A DNA stretch of 64,000 nucleotides from Prochloron sp965198675 (GTDB taxonomy: Bacteria > Cyanobacteriota > Cyanobacteriia > Cyanobacteriales > Prochloraceae): positions 4,278,001 to 4,342,000 of the forward strand of contig OZ240666.1 in assembly GCA_965198675.1 (NCBI GenBank). The letters run 5' to 3'. The translations under genes were made by a program, and so were the position numbers. The number at the start of each line of letters is the position of its first letter. Within the stretch, counting starts at the first letter, position 1. Below, piece after piece: positions 1 through 8,212 of the stretch. The notes below the pieces were generated by a model that was not told the DNA's origin, made no database searches, and saw only the letters and a list, made by a program, of their open reading frames with translations.

Positions 1-1594
1 TCCCCATCCACATAGGCGATCGGGTCTACCTTACTGATATCTTCGTCTTCGGGCTGGATGCGCAGCTGTGAATCTCCATTGGAAGCAACCCAGAAGGTGT
101 AGTAGCTACTTTCTGAAGGGGTTAGCAAAGTGCTGACGCGACGGCCAACTTGGCTACTCTCCTGGGCTGCTAGATCTAAGGAGCGAGTTAGCACTTTCGT
201 GCTTTGAGGTTGGGTTTTGAGTTCGTGCTGAATGAATTCATCAACAGATACCCCTAAGACATCATCCCATTCTTCCACTAGGAAACCATTGTCAATGGAA
301 AAGGGAGTTAAATTCTCATGGGTGATAACGCTACCTGAATTGCCAGAGTCGCTCCACTTAACCGTTAAATCACCGGTGTCTTCGCCACCTTTGTACAGAG
401 CTTCGATGTAGTAGTCCTGATTTGCCTTCAAGCTCACTGGCGTATCAGATTCAATCAATCGCTTACCCTCTGCATCTGAACCAAAGGAGTTAAGCCACAG
501 TTCGGCAGAGCTTGAGGAATCCAGGGTGAAGGTGTAGTCGCCATCTTCAGTTGGCGTCAGCAGCCCCACTGCTCGCATGTAGCTGTTGGCGGGGATGCTT
601 TGGATATCAAAGTCGGGAACTAATTTTGCTTCTAGGGCAGTATCGGGGAAGGTGATGTATGTTTGGGGGATTTCGGGATCTGCTTCAACAGGGGCAATTT
701 CCACCGTTAAGCCTTGATCGCTGTTGGAGGCTGTCTTCAGTCCTTTCCCTTGCTCTAAGGGTGTCAGAACAATGTCTTTAATCAGGGGGTCGTTTTCTTG
801 AATAACGAGACTGCCATTAGCCTTGCCCAAAACCTCTATTTCAGGGATGAAAGTGGCAATATCCCCTTCAGTTGGTTCTGCTGGGAGGTGCTGGGTAATA
901 ATAACCTTGGCTTTGTCGTTGTCTTTCACCTGGAATTGTGCGGTGTCGCCGACGATGGAAATTCCCTCGCTGGGTTCCACGCTCTTTAAGGTGATTGTGA
1001 CTGTTCGATCGCCATTAACGATGTCGTCATCAAGGACTGGATAAGGAATGCTAGCGCTTTGCTCGTACTTAGGTAGTGTTACCGTGTCCTCTACCTGGTC
1101 CCCATCATCGGGTGATTCACCCTCCATGATAATTTCATAGCTGACATCAATATTTTTCGGGAGAGGCTGACCCAGAGTCAATACAAACTCCGGCGTTTCC
1201 AAACTTCCTTCGGTGTAAATCTCTACACTAGAGGTCACATTGAGGGTTACTGTTCGCTCTTGGACGTCTGGGGTATTTCCTTCTGTAATCTTTAGCTTGA
1301 TGTATTCATCTGCCAGGGTCAGATGTCTTTCCAGGCCAGCGTAGTTCGAGTCACTACTGGCGACCCTCACCTGAATCTCGTTTTCTGCTGCTACATCAGT
1401 TGCGGTCACTGCTTTGTAGCTATACCAGTCCTCCTCGGTAAAGGTGAGGGCAGCAGGTTCAAAGGTGATGTTATCGCCTTGGGGAGTAACCGTCACCTCA
1501 TCCCCAGGCTGGCTGCCTAGCTTCACCCAGAACTTCACCTTCTCATTGACATCTGGCACCAGGGCATTATCCCCATCCTCTAAGTTAGCATCAA
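1..1594 (-). pseudogene. C-terminal part of a giant Calx-beta/PA14 surface protein (open at window edge)
   Basis: Read on the minus strand, one frame stays open from about 1594 to the left edge, so the true end lies outside the window. It encodes acidic beta-rich repeats of Calx-beta type (for example VNGDRTVTITLKSVEPSEG, about 1015-965). A PA14-like module follows at about 560-350, recognisable from YTFTLDSSSSAELWLNSFG and DLTVKWSD. Such proteins are usually exported adhesins or matrix proteins. This frame is one base out of register with the upstream piece that stops at 1595. It continues a single ancestral gene that began near 5311. No in-frame start is evident at its 5' end, so it is probably not translated. 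Confidence 0.7.
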
Positions 1595-2418
1595 CTATTT
1601 TACATCAATATTGTTATTAGTTATGATACTGGGTGTAAATTCTCCACTGTCGTTGATGGTGAAGGTTGCCGTATCCGATGCTCTTGTAACGTAGAATTGG
1701 TAGTTTTCGTCGGGGGCGTTTCTGAGGGCCCAGCAATATTCAGATGTTTCTTCAGTACAGAAGTTGTCGGGATTGTAACTAAGATTGATAAAGCTATCGT
1801 CCAGTGACAGGGTATAACTCTCTGGTTCTTCTTTCAGAGCATCCGGTAGGGCTGCGAAGTAGATACGGGCTGTACCTGGAGCTGGATCGTCTTTTTCAGT
1901 CACCGATACCACAACGGCACTGTAGATTTCGTCGTATTTACTGGTGTCGTTGTAGTTAAGTTGGTTGGCAAAGTAGTCTTCATCGGGACCATTATTTAGT
2001 TGGGAATCACTATTGCTGGTGATGGTGTAGTGAACCGGAAGACCCGCTGCTAGGGCGTTGTTGAAGAAATCACCATTCACAGTACTGTCGCCATTTTCTC
2101 GTTGAACTTGCACGGTGACATAGCCTAACCCCTTGAGCTTCTCAAGGCTGATTTCTTCATCTTCGGCAAGTTTTTCAGCAATGCCATTACAGCCTTCCTC
2201 ACCAAGTTCTAGGGCATTTGCTGCATCACAGATTGTTGTCCAGGTTTTGTTCTCATCTGGATCTTGGAGAATCTCTGCTTGGTAATTGATGTCTTCAATA
2301 ATGACTTGCTGTGAGTAGTCTTCGTCGAGCTTATACCCTGTTCCAGGCAGGAGATCCACCGTGAAGTTTTCGTCCCCTTCTAGTGCTTTATCTATGTAAG
2401 TCTGGATGCCCTTGTATA
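1595..2418 (-). pseudogene. Middle part of the giant Calx-beta protein, between IS insertion and frameshift
   Basis: This piece runs from the left IS junction to a TAG at 1595-1597. It resumes the frame of the upstream piece exactly if the IS and one TATA target copy are removed (junction ENDLYKGIQTY). Content is beta-rich and acidic with a Calx-beta-like segment (ARIYFAALPDALKEEPESYT). The stop arises because the run GTAAAATAG has four A; one more A would read on into the next piece as VKIVDANLEDGD. So a single-base deletion, or a sequencing error in a homopolymer, ends it. A GTG at 2359 could start translation, but nothing suggests real use. Confidence 0.7.
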
Positions 2419-3324
2419 GAACCCATTTGAGATCTCTGTTGTGGAGTAAAATAGGGAAAAAATGCCGTACTCAAGTAGTTTGACAGACGGGGAGTGGAAA
2501 ATAATAGAACCTCTGTTGCCCAAAAAGAAACAGACAAGACCACCAAAATGGAGTAAAAGGCAGATTTTAGATGGTATCTTGTACCAATTAAAGAATGGTT
2601 GTAATTGGTGTGACTTACCCAAAGACTTGCCCCCCTATTCCACAGTATTTTGGTACTACAAACAGTGGCGATCGCTTGGGGTAATCGAAGCAATCAGAGA
2701 TATCTTGCATAGTAGAGTCCGTCAGCAAGTTAAAAAAAAAGGGCAATGGACAACCCTAATCATCATTGACTCCCAAGCGGTAAAAAATACCTGTAACGCC
2801 AGTGTAAAGTCGAAAGGGTTTTGTTTTTACAAGTCTACCAATGGTCTTAAAAGACATCTAGCAGTAGATATTTTGGGCTTTCCTTTTTTTAGTCATTGCA
2901 CCAAAGCATCGGTATCTGACGATGTGGGTTTGATTGAAATGTTATCGAAAAACATAGATTATTTCAAGTCTAAACCAGTCAACATCCCCAAGATTACCAT
3001 TTTGCTTGACCATGGATATCACCCAGAAAAACTGACCCAGGAATTACATAAAATTTATCCGGCGATTATGACTAAGATTAGATTTAAGGTCTCCCGTAAA
3101 CCATCAAAAACTCAAAAGAAAAAGGAAGGAAAAACCGGTTTTGTGCCAGTAAAAGCGCGGTGGGTGATTGAAAGAACTAATTCGTGGATGGAAAGATGCA
3201 AGAGTTTGGTCAAAAACTTTGAAAGGACTCTTGAGCATGCTAATACCAAGATTAGTCTATGTTTTGTCCGACTGATGCTTAAAAGGCTAGCCACTACTTA
3301 AAAAGATCTCAAATGGGTTCTATA
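2415..3324 (+). mobile_element. IS5-family (IS427-like) insertion sequence with 17-bp perfect inverted repeats
   Basis: Perfect 17-bp terminal inverted repeats lie at 2419-2435 (GAACCCATTTGAGATCT) and 3304-3320. They are bracketed by TATA on both sides (2415-2418 and 3321-3324), the likely target duplication. Removing the 902-bp element plus one TATA restores an open frame through the host gene, which supports a 4-bp duplication. The element carries one transposase gene and nothing else. Both ends and the transposase look intact, so the insertion is probably recent and may be mobile. Confidence 0.93.
2462..3301 (+). CDS. IS5-family transposase (DDE type)
   Basis: A 279-residue transposase filling the insertion sequence. 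The N-terminus (LTDGEWKIIEPLLP) is the DUF4096-type DNA-binding region of the IS427/IS1031 groups. The DDE catalytic core shows as IIDSQAVKNT (first Asp, about residue 101), LLDHGYHPEKL (second Asp, about 182) and VIERTNSWMERCKSL (Glu, about 238). Many relatives need a -1 frameshift between two ORFs; this one is a single uninterrupted ORF. It is plus strand, opposite to the gene it interrupts. The ATG follows the left inverted repeat by about 26 nt. Confidence 0.93.
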   Translation: MPYSSSLTDGEWKIIEPLLPKKKQTRPPKWSKRQILDGILYQLKNGCNWCDLPKDLPPYSTVFWYYKQWRSLGVIEAIRDILHSRVRQQVKKKGQWTTLIIIDSQAVKNTCNASVKSKGFCFYKSTNGLKRHLAVDILGFPFFSHCTKASVSDDVGLIEMLSKNIDYFKSKPVNIPKITILLDHGYHPEKLTQELHKIYPAIMTKIRFKVSRKPSKTQKKKEGKTGFVPVKARWVIERTNSWMERCKSLVKNFERTLEHANTKISLCFVRLMLKRLATT

Positions 3325-5311
3325 AGTCGTTTTCACTTTCAGTATTCGTATCGTCTCTACTGGGAATACTGACGAAAATATTTTGCGTCCCATTCCTTGC
3401 TGTCAGTTGGGAGAAAACTTTTGGACCCCAGGCAAAGTCTTTGCCTTGATTCTCTTCGATATTCTCAGGATCGCTACCTGGCTCTGCGCTGGCATCGGTA
3501 TCGCTGAGATAGAAATAAACTGTCGTATCTTCTGTGAATGCTTTTGAGGCTGTGAGCTTCAGGATAGCACGCTCCCCTTCATAGACTGTACTGATGTCAT
3601 CTCCATCCACATTGACTAGGGAAAGACTAAGAGTCGGCAAGTCGCTGTTGTCTGTGTCGTAATCTATTTGAGACCCATTATCAAGCGCTTTTCCATTGGA
3701 AGTGTCCTCATTGCCAGTCCAAGGGAAGATAGCGTTGCCGTGACTTTCTCCATTTGAATCACCCGAACCACCTTGAGCATTGTTATTAGAGAAGTTACCG
3801 TTGTTAACAGTTAGATGAGAGCCTTGGTCTTCCCTGACGAAAATGGCACCACCTAAGCCAGCACCTCCCCCTCCTTGACCCCCATCATAGGTACCGTCGT
3901 TAGAACCGTTGTCACCGGTGCAGCCTGAATTCATATTCCTCTCTCCAGGTGCCCCATTACCTCCATAATGCTGGCTGCTACCACCTAAGCCGTTATAACC
4001 TTCATCATTTCCATTTCCGGCACCGCCACCACCGCCAGCGCCGCCACCAAAACCTCCATTGCCTCCTCGACCGCCATCTGAACCTGAGTTATCTGAACTT
4101 GGCCACGATCTTCTGATACCGGCACCGCCGCCTCCGCCAGAACCTCCGCCAGTTCCCCACTGTCCATGGCCTCCATTTCCTCCAGCAATACCACCACCCT
4201 GACTATCTGTTCCCTTATTTCCCCTTGTTCCAGGAGTCAATTCGAAAGAATCTCCAGTTTTATTAAATCCTCCACCTTCTCCTCCAAACCTAGCGATTCT
4301 CCATAATTCAGATTTCTTTCCATATGGATATCTACGACCTCCATCTCCAGCTTTTTTGGGCAAGTCTTGATTATTTGACTGCTGGCATGTTGATGTCCCG
4401 ACAGTTGCGTCTCCTCCCAAAGCTCTATTACTTGAAAAAGTTACATCTTGAACAACGACTGTTCCATTATTGATAAATAAAGCACCACCAGCGCCCAAAC
4501 CGCCACCGCCACCGTATTCACCATCGCCCCCTTGGGCTAAGCCATTGGTGAACTCAACGCCATAGAAAGCCAAGAAGCCATTTGTATTGCCATCATCTAT
4601 GGAGAGAATCTGGCTATTTTTACCATCGATGACAATGGGGTTATCTCGATAACCCACAATCCAGATGTTGTGGGCGAATCCTTTTATTGTGTCTAGATGG
4701 CTATTCAGGTCAATCGTTGCTCCCTCACCAAGGGGTCGAAGATCCACAATAGTGTCTTCCCCACTTCCGATAGCTTCGTCAATAGCTTTTTGCAGAGCAG
4801 CTTGCGTCGCCTCGGTTACTGGAATATAATCCCCGTCACCCCCAGCAGCTTGAGCTTCTGGTTTCGGCTCCGATACAGGCTCCATCGGAGTCTTGCCCTC
4901 TTTCATGAGTTCTAAAGACTTTTCCAGAAACTCCTGCTGCTCGGGATTAATAAAGAACTGATAAATCCGGTTATTATCGCCAATGATCCAAGTATTGCCA
5001 GCCCCACTATCCTCAATCCTTTCTACCTCAGCCGAGGCTAGATTGAGGGTGCCTTCATCAACCAGAGGGTCTTTACTGCCAAAATCCTTTTCCTGGGCTG
5101 CTGTCTTCACCTTAATAGGCAGCACTTGGGGAGCTGCCGTCGGCGGGGTTGGCTCTAGGGATGATACCGAGAATGGGGCTACTTCCTCCTCAAGGGTGAC
5201 ACGAGACAGTAAATCTGCCCTCGCCCTCATGGGAAACAAAAAGCACGACTATAGCGCCAGCAGCATTGTCAGACAAATTGATAAACCACGGATCTGAAAA
5301 TTAGGCATCAT
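3321..5311 (-). pseudogene. N-terminal part of the giant exported Calx-beta/glycine-rich protein, nonsense codon in signal peptide
   Basis: From ATG at 5311 (or 5308) the frame gives MMPNFQIRGLSICLTMLLAL, a signal-peptide-like start. A TAG follows at 5249-5251, then the same frame continues SCFLFPMRARADLL, ending in an Ala-x-Ala-like cleavage site. The downstream frame is open to the IS at 3320 (about 640 residues). It holds a parallel beta-helix-like region (VQDVTFSSNRALGG, LTVNNGNFSNNNAQGG), a very glycine-rich stretch (about 4560-3840) and a Calx-beta start (about 3640-3400). TTG at 5239 or ATG at 5230 could start a product without a full signal peptide. With the IS and a later frameshift this gene carries three independent lesions. 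Confidence 0.75.
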
Positions 5312-5530
5312 CAGACCTCTTTACCAGTTGCTTTGATTTCAAATTTAACAGCTTCTCTCTGGATAAACAAGAAAATGATACAAAACTTAACAATCACTCC
5401 AATTGTCCCTCTGTTAAAACAGAGTCCCGTTGCCATAAAGCTCGATAGGTGGCTTTCAGGGTAAGGGTTTGGCTGACTACATTTCATAAATAACTCCCTT
5501 CGTTGGAAACTCCGCACTTTGCGAGGGTCC

Positions 5531-5580
5531 ATGAAAGCCGCAGTAAGAAAACCCCCGGCATCATTGATGGCGGGGGTTGA
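5531..5580 (+). mobile_element. Relic of a tnpB 3' end (right-end remnant)
   Basis: On the plus strand 5533-5580 reads ESRSKKTPGIIDGGG then TGA. This closely matches the C-terminal tail of the tnpB gene at 49027-50273 (ERQVQKTPGIIDGGG). The rest of the gene is absent. In TnpB elements this part of the right end overlaps the 3' portion of the guide (reRNA/omegaRNA). I infer a decayed element end rather than a gene. The same bases form a GC-rich hairpin. Confidence 0.5.
5546..5580 (-). terminator. GC-rich hairpin with T-rich tail downstream of the 67-aa gene
   Basis: On the minus strand AACCCCCGCCATCA pairs imperfectly with TGATGCCGGGGGTT, followed by TTTCTTACT. It lies 28 nt past the stop of the gene at 5608-5811 and could act as its Rho-independent terminator. 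It coincides with the tnpB tail relic, so the terminator was probably supplied by that relic. Confidence 0.5.
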
Positions 5581-5607
5581 GCGCAGTCGAGCTGGTTGAT
5601 TCCAGGA

Positions 5608-5811
5608 CTACCATTTATTTTTTTCTTTGATTTTCAATTGGTCACTGGTAACGATCGCCTCCACATGAGCTTTTTGCTTGTCCTTGTCTACGCTGGTAAT
5701 TGCCCAGCGTAGGGGTTCTCCTCGTAATCGTAATTCTGCTTCTATTTCCCGGTGCAATTGAGCTGGAGTTGCTTGGAGGTCGATTTCAGCGGTAATGAAA
5801 TGGGTGGTCAT
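5608..5811 (-). CDS. Small conserved hypothetical protein (67 aa)
   Basis: A compact soluble protein starting MTTHFITAEIDLQATP with a mixed alpha/beta pattern and a lysine-rich end (LKIKEKNKW). The ATG at 5811 is preceded by a good Shine-Dalgarno (GAGGAGGAATTTTC), which fixes the start. It has no signal peptide or membrane segment. It looks like the short conserved hypothetical proteins common in cyanobacteria; no function can be assigned. It is monocistronic, facing the dead giant gene, with a hairpin just downstream. Confidence 0.6.
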   Translation of the reverse strand: MTTHFITAEIDLQATPAQLHREIEAELRLRGEPLRWAITSVDKDKQKAHVEAIVTSDQLKIKEKNKW

Positions 5812-5967
5812 GAAAATTCCTCCTCGTTGGAAATTTCAGGCTATGTTTAACTGTCAGATTTTAGCAGCCCAGAGCTGCCTCCGGCGGCGGGTAGGTCTTT
5901 GAACGCTTGCCGATAACGTAGCCCGTGTAAGCAGCTCAGACTGGTCTTTTAGCTATCGCTCTGAAGC

Positions 5968-6975
5968 ATGAGAGCAACGTCGCTGACTTCGCGGGGTCCA
6001 TCAAGCGACCTTTCCTCATCGGTGCTAGACTTTGGGGGCGATCGCTATACTGTAAATGTGGGAACCTACAACCCAGAGACCTTTGACAACTTTCAGGAGC
6101 CTTCTTATCGTCAGATAATTGACTTCAGTGACTTGGAAAATTCTCAATATATTCTAGTTCCCGGTACTTCTGGAGATCCAACCTCACCTCTTCCTCCTCG
6201 ACCAACATTGTCTTCAGCGGTGCAGGATCAGACTTGATCGATGCTCTGGCTACACCGGAGCAAGGGAGAATTGATCGCATCTATGGCGGTACCGATGGAG
6301 ATGAAATCTTGGCAGACAGCGAAGATAGGGCATTTGGGGGTGAAGGAAATGATATCCTGGATGCTAATGACGGTAATGGGGGTAATCGTTTCTATGGTGG
6401 TGCTGGAAGGGATGAACTGTTTTTAGGCACTGATGACCGAGGGTTTGGCGGCGAAGGGAATGATACCCTAGATGCTACTATCGGGAACGGAGGGAACCGT
6501 CTCTATGGTGGTGCTGGAACTTGCTCTTAGCAGGAACGGCAGATCGAATCTTAGGTCAAGATGGAGACTTCGATTTAGAAGAAGATATTCTGGGTATTGG
6601 TGGTATAATAGAAGTTGAGCAATTTAGCGACTTAACTATTATTGACACCAACGACGGTGGGGTGTGGTCAAAACCTGTTGGTAAAATATTGTGAATTTTT
6701 TTGCTCAGAGTAGACTGTGGATCCCCCCCAGCCCCCCAATCCCCCCAAGATCCCCCCGATCCCCCCAAGATCCCCCCTTGATAAGGGGGGTGCCCGTAGG
6801 GCGTTCTGATCAGACGGAGATAAGTCCTCACGAGACTCTATCAACTACTTTTGACCGCACCCACGACGGTGTTGTGGTTGGGTTTAACGAGAACGACTTA
6901 GCTATCCTAACTGGAGTAGAAGGCGCTAACCTGGAGGAGAGTCACTTTAACATTCAATCAGGAGCGATCGTCTAA
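5968..6975 (+). pseudogene. RTX-type calcium-binding repeat protein, frameshifted remnant
   Basis: Three plus-strand pieces in different frames make one gene. First, 5968-6239 (FGGDRYTVNVGTYNPETFDN...). Second, 6234-6530, with nonapeptide-like RTX repeats (GGTDGDEILADSEDRAFGG, GGEGNDTLDATIGNGGNRL). Third, from about 6520, LLAGTADRILGQDGDFDLEE and, after an insertion, GFNENDLAILTGVEG to a TAA at 6973-6975. Frameshifts fall near 6236 and 6520. An insertion at about 6694-6810 carries a C-rich repeat. RTX repeats bind calcium in secreted proteins exported by type I systems. No transporter lies nearby. Confidence 0.72.
6722..6798. repeat. C-rich dispersed repeat (tandem GATCCCCCC units and CCCCCC-TTGATAA-GGGGGG hairpin)
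   Basis: Four near-tandem units of the type GATCCCCCC(A/G) are followed by a C6/G6 hairpin. Related sequences occur at 29881-29914 and 60536-60590 in this window, so it is a dispersed intergenic family. Here it lies inside the broken RTX gene. Confidence 0.75.
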
Positions 6976-6977
6976 TC
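6932..6977 (+). repeat. 3' end of RTX gene, copy 1 of a direct duplication
   Basis: This stretch encodes ESHFNIQSGAI at the end of the RTX pseudogene. It is repeated almost exactly at 7711-7758. The intervening 0.73 kb holds the Uma2 gene, so the two copies bracket it. Confidence 0.7.
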
Positions 6978-7025
6978 TCCAAAACCAAAACCCACAATGG
7001 TGGGCAATGCCCACCCAACAATAAT

Positions 7026-7619
7026 TCATTGATGAAATACGGGAAAAATTTGATTCAAATTTAGCACTAAAGACTTAAATCCTGGTAAAGTAATAGTATT
7101 ATGAGGTAAAAATATTGGTTTTTTGCTATAATCAAAACTTCCTGGCTGTTTTTGGAAAGGTTTTTGGTAAATTTCCAATTGATTGTCTAATAGATTCACA
7201 ATCCAATAATCCCTAATTCCCGCTGCTGCATAGAGAGGTAATTTAATTTGTCGGTCATAATCTAAAGAAGAATCAGCAATTTCTATTACCAGTAATATAT
7301 CTTCAGAAGTAGGATGACTTTTAAGATAATCATCCTCTCGATTTCTCACAATAGCAAAATCTGGTTCTGGTTCACTATCTGAAGGAAGTAAAATAGGGTC
7401 TTGACATCGTAGTTTTGCTCTGTTAGATACCTGCACCGCCAAAGCCATTAATAAATTACTGCAACAGACAGTATGAGCTGTTTCTTTAGCTGCCATTTCT
7501 ATAATTTCTCCCCGAATTAATTCTACCCTGTCATTTTCTTTAAAGAATCCTATTTCTGTAAGACGGTGATATTCCTGGAGAGAAAAACGTTTTTTAGTTA
7601 CAATAGACATAATACTCAT
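7026..7619 (-). CDS. Uma2 family protein (DUF820, putative PD-(D/E)XK endonuclease fold)
   Basis: A 197-residue member of the Uma2/DUF820 family, greatly expanded in cyanobacteria and related to restriction-nuclease folds; its role is unproven. Family motifs are clear: FSLQEYHRLTEIGFF at the N-terminus, RVELIRGEIIEMAA, EPEPDFAIV (Asp), and ILLVIEIADSSLDYD (Glu) followed by KLPLYAAAGIRDYWIVN. Length is typical. The start MSIMSI at 7619 has a second Met three residues on. The gene is convergent with the RTX remnant and bracketed by a direct duplication of that remnant's 3' end. Confidence 0.88.
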   Translation of the reverse strand: MSIMSIVTKKRFSLQEYHRLTEIGFFKENDRVELIRGEIIEMAAKETAHTVCCSNLLMALAVQVSNRAKLRCQDPILLPSDSEPEPDFAIVRNREDDYLKSHPTSEDILLVIEIADSSLDYDRQIKLPLYAAAGIRDYWIVNLLDNQLEIYQKPFQKQPGSFDYSKKPIFLPHNTITLPGFKSLVLNLNQIFPVFHQ

Positions 7620-7710
7620 TCAATTATAACAAATGTATCTGTATTTATCAATTCCCGCCAAGCTTCGCAATTATCTGTGTTAATCTGCGGTTAAATAAAA
7701 AAAGAGGTCC

Positions 7711-7758
7711 GAAGGAGAAGAGTCATTTTAACATTCAATCAGGAGCGATCGCTGAATC
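7711..7758 (+). repeat. 3' end of RTX gene, copy 2 of a direct duplication
   Basis: It reads KSHFNIQSGAIAESW then TAG on the plus strand, nearly identical to 6932-6977 but ending in a complete HIP1 site, GCGATCGC, where copy 1 has GCGATCGTC. No other part of the RTX gene accompanies it. The rest of 7620-7810 shows no gene. Confidence 0.7.
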
Positions 7759-7810
7759 TTGGTAGGGTAGAAACTACCCACTAAGACTGTCCTTTGAAAT
7801 ATTAGCATAT

Positions 7811-8212
7811 TTAGGATTTGCAAGGAACCCCATAACCAGTATATGGTCGTATTTCTGGCAACCGAAACCCTAAAACAATATCTTCTTTAGGAATACCAGC
7901 CCGCTCCAAATCAGTTGCAATACCATCCTCCGTACCATCCCGCTGAATCCAGATTTGACCGTCAATGATGTCAATATGGACTAAACAGCCATGTATACGG
8001 CGATCTGTGGTAACAGATCTGGCGGGTGGGGCACCTTAGTGCCCCACCCCCAGATCGCCATCCCAACCTACATCCATCCACAAATAGCGATCGCGCAAGC
8101 GATCGAAGACAACCTCTGCCTCAATTTTAGCATAGGAGTAGGGTAATGCTGCATATTCATTCAATACAGATTCAATTACTTCACGATACCATTCTAATTT
8201 GGCAAGATCCAT
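7811..8212 (-). pseudogene. xisI: xisI, interrupted by an in-frame 51-nt palindromic element with a stop
   Basis: The ATG at 8212 overlaps the end of xisH by 19 nt, the usual xisHI arrangement. The first 53 codons are normal XisI (KLEWYREVIESVLNEY ... LWMDVGWDGD). A 51-nt insertion (8006-8056) follows, containing TAA in frame. The remainder resumes in the same frame as RRIHGCLVHIDIIDG, GIPKEDIVLGFRLPE and ends TGYGVPCKS at 7811. Without the insert the protein would be about 113 residues, the family length. XisI was first described as a factor controlling fdxN-element excision; the pair is widespread in cyanobacteria without that element. The product now is likely a short truncated peptide. 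Confidence 0.85.
8002..8056. repeat. GATC-bounded palindromic repeat inserted in a HIP1 site (xisI copy)
   Basis: GATC occurs at 8002-8005, 8017-8020 (as AGATCT) and 8053-8056. A strong hairpin, GTGGGGCAC-CTTA-GTGCCCCAC, lies inside. Deleting 51 nt between the outer GATCs leaves GGCGATCGCC, an extended HIP1 site, and restores the xisI frame. A related element with the same CGATCTG-GGTA-CAGATC head is at 26828-26864. Confidence 0.75.

Noticed and set aside
798..1520. Plus-strand ORFs of 60-75 residues over the Calx-beta region
   Set aside because: The minus frame reads a clear Calx-beta/PA14 protein throughout; these are shadows.
2388..2693. Minus-strand ORFs of 101 and 76 residues across the IS left end
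   Set aside because: They run antisense to the transposase and through the inverted repeat; the aligned transposase explains the sequence.
5311..5532. Minus-strand 73-residue ORF upstream of the giant gene
   Set aside because: No Shine-Dalgarno and no protein-like pattern; it overlaps the tnpB relic and leader region.
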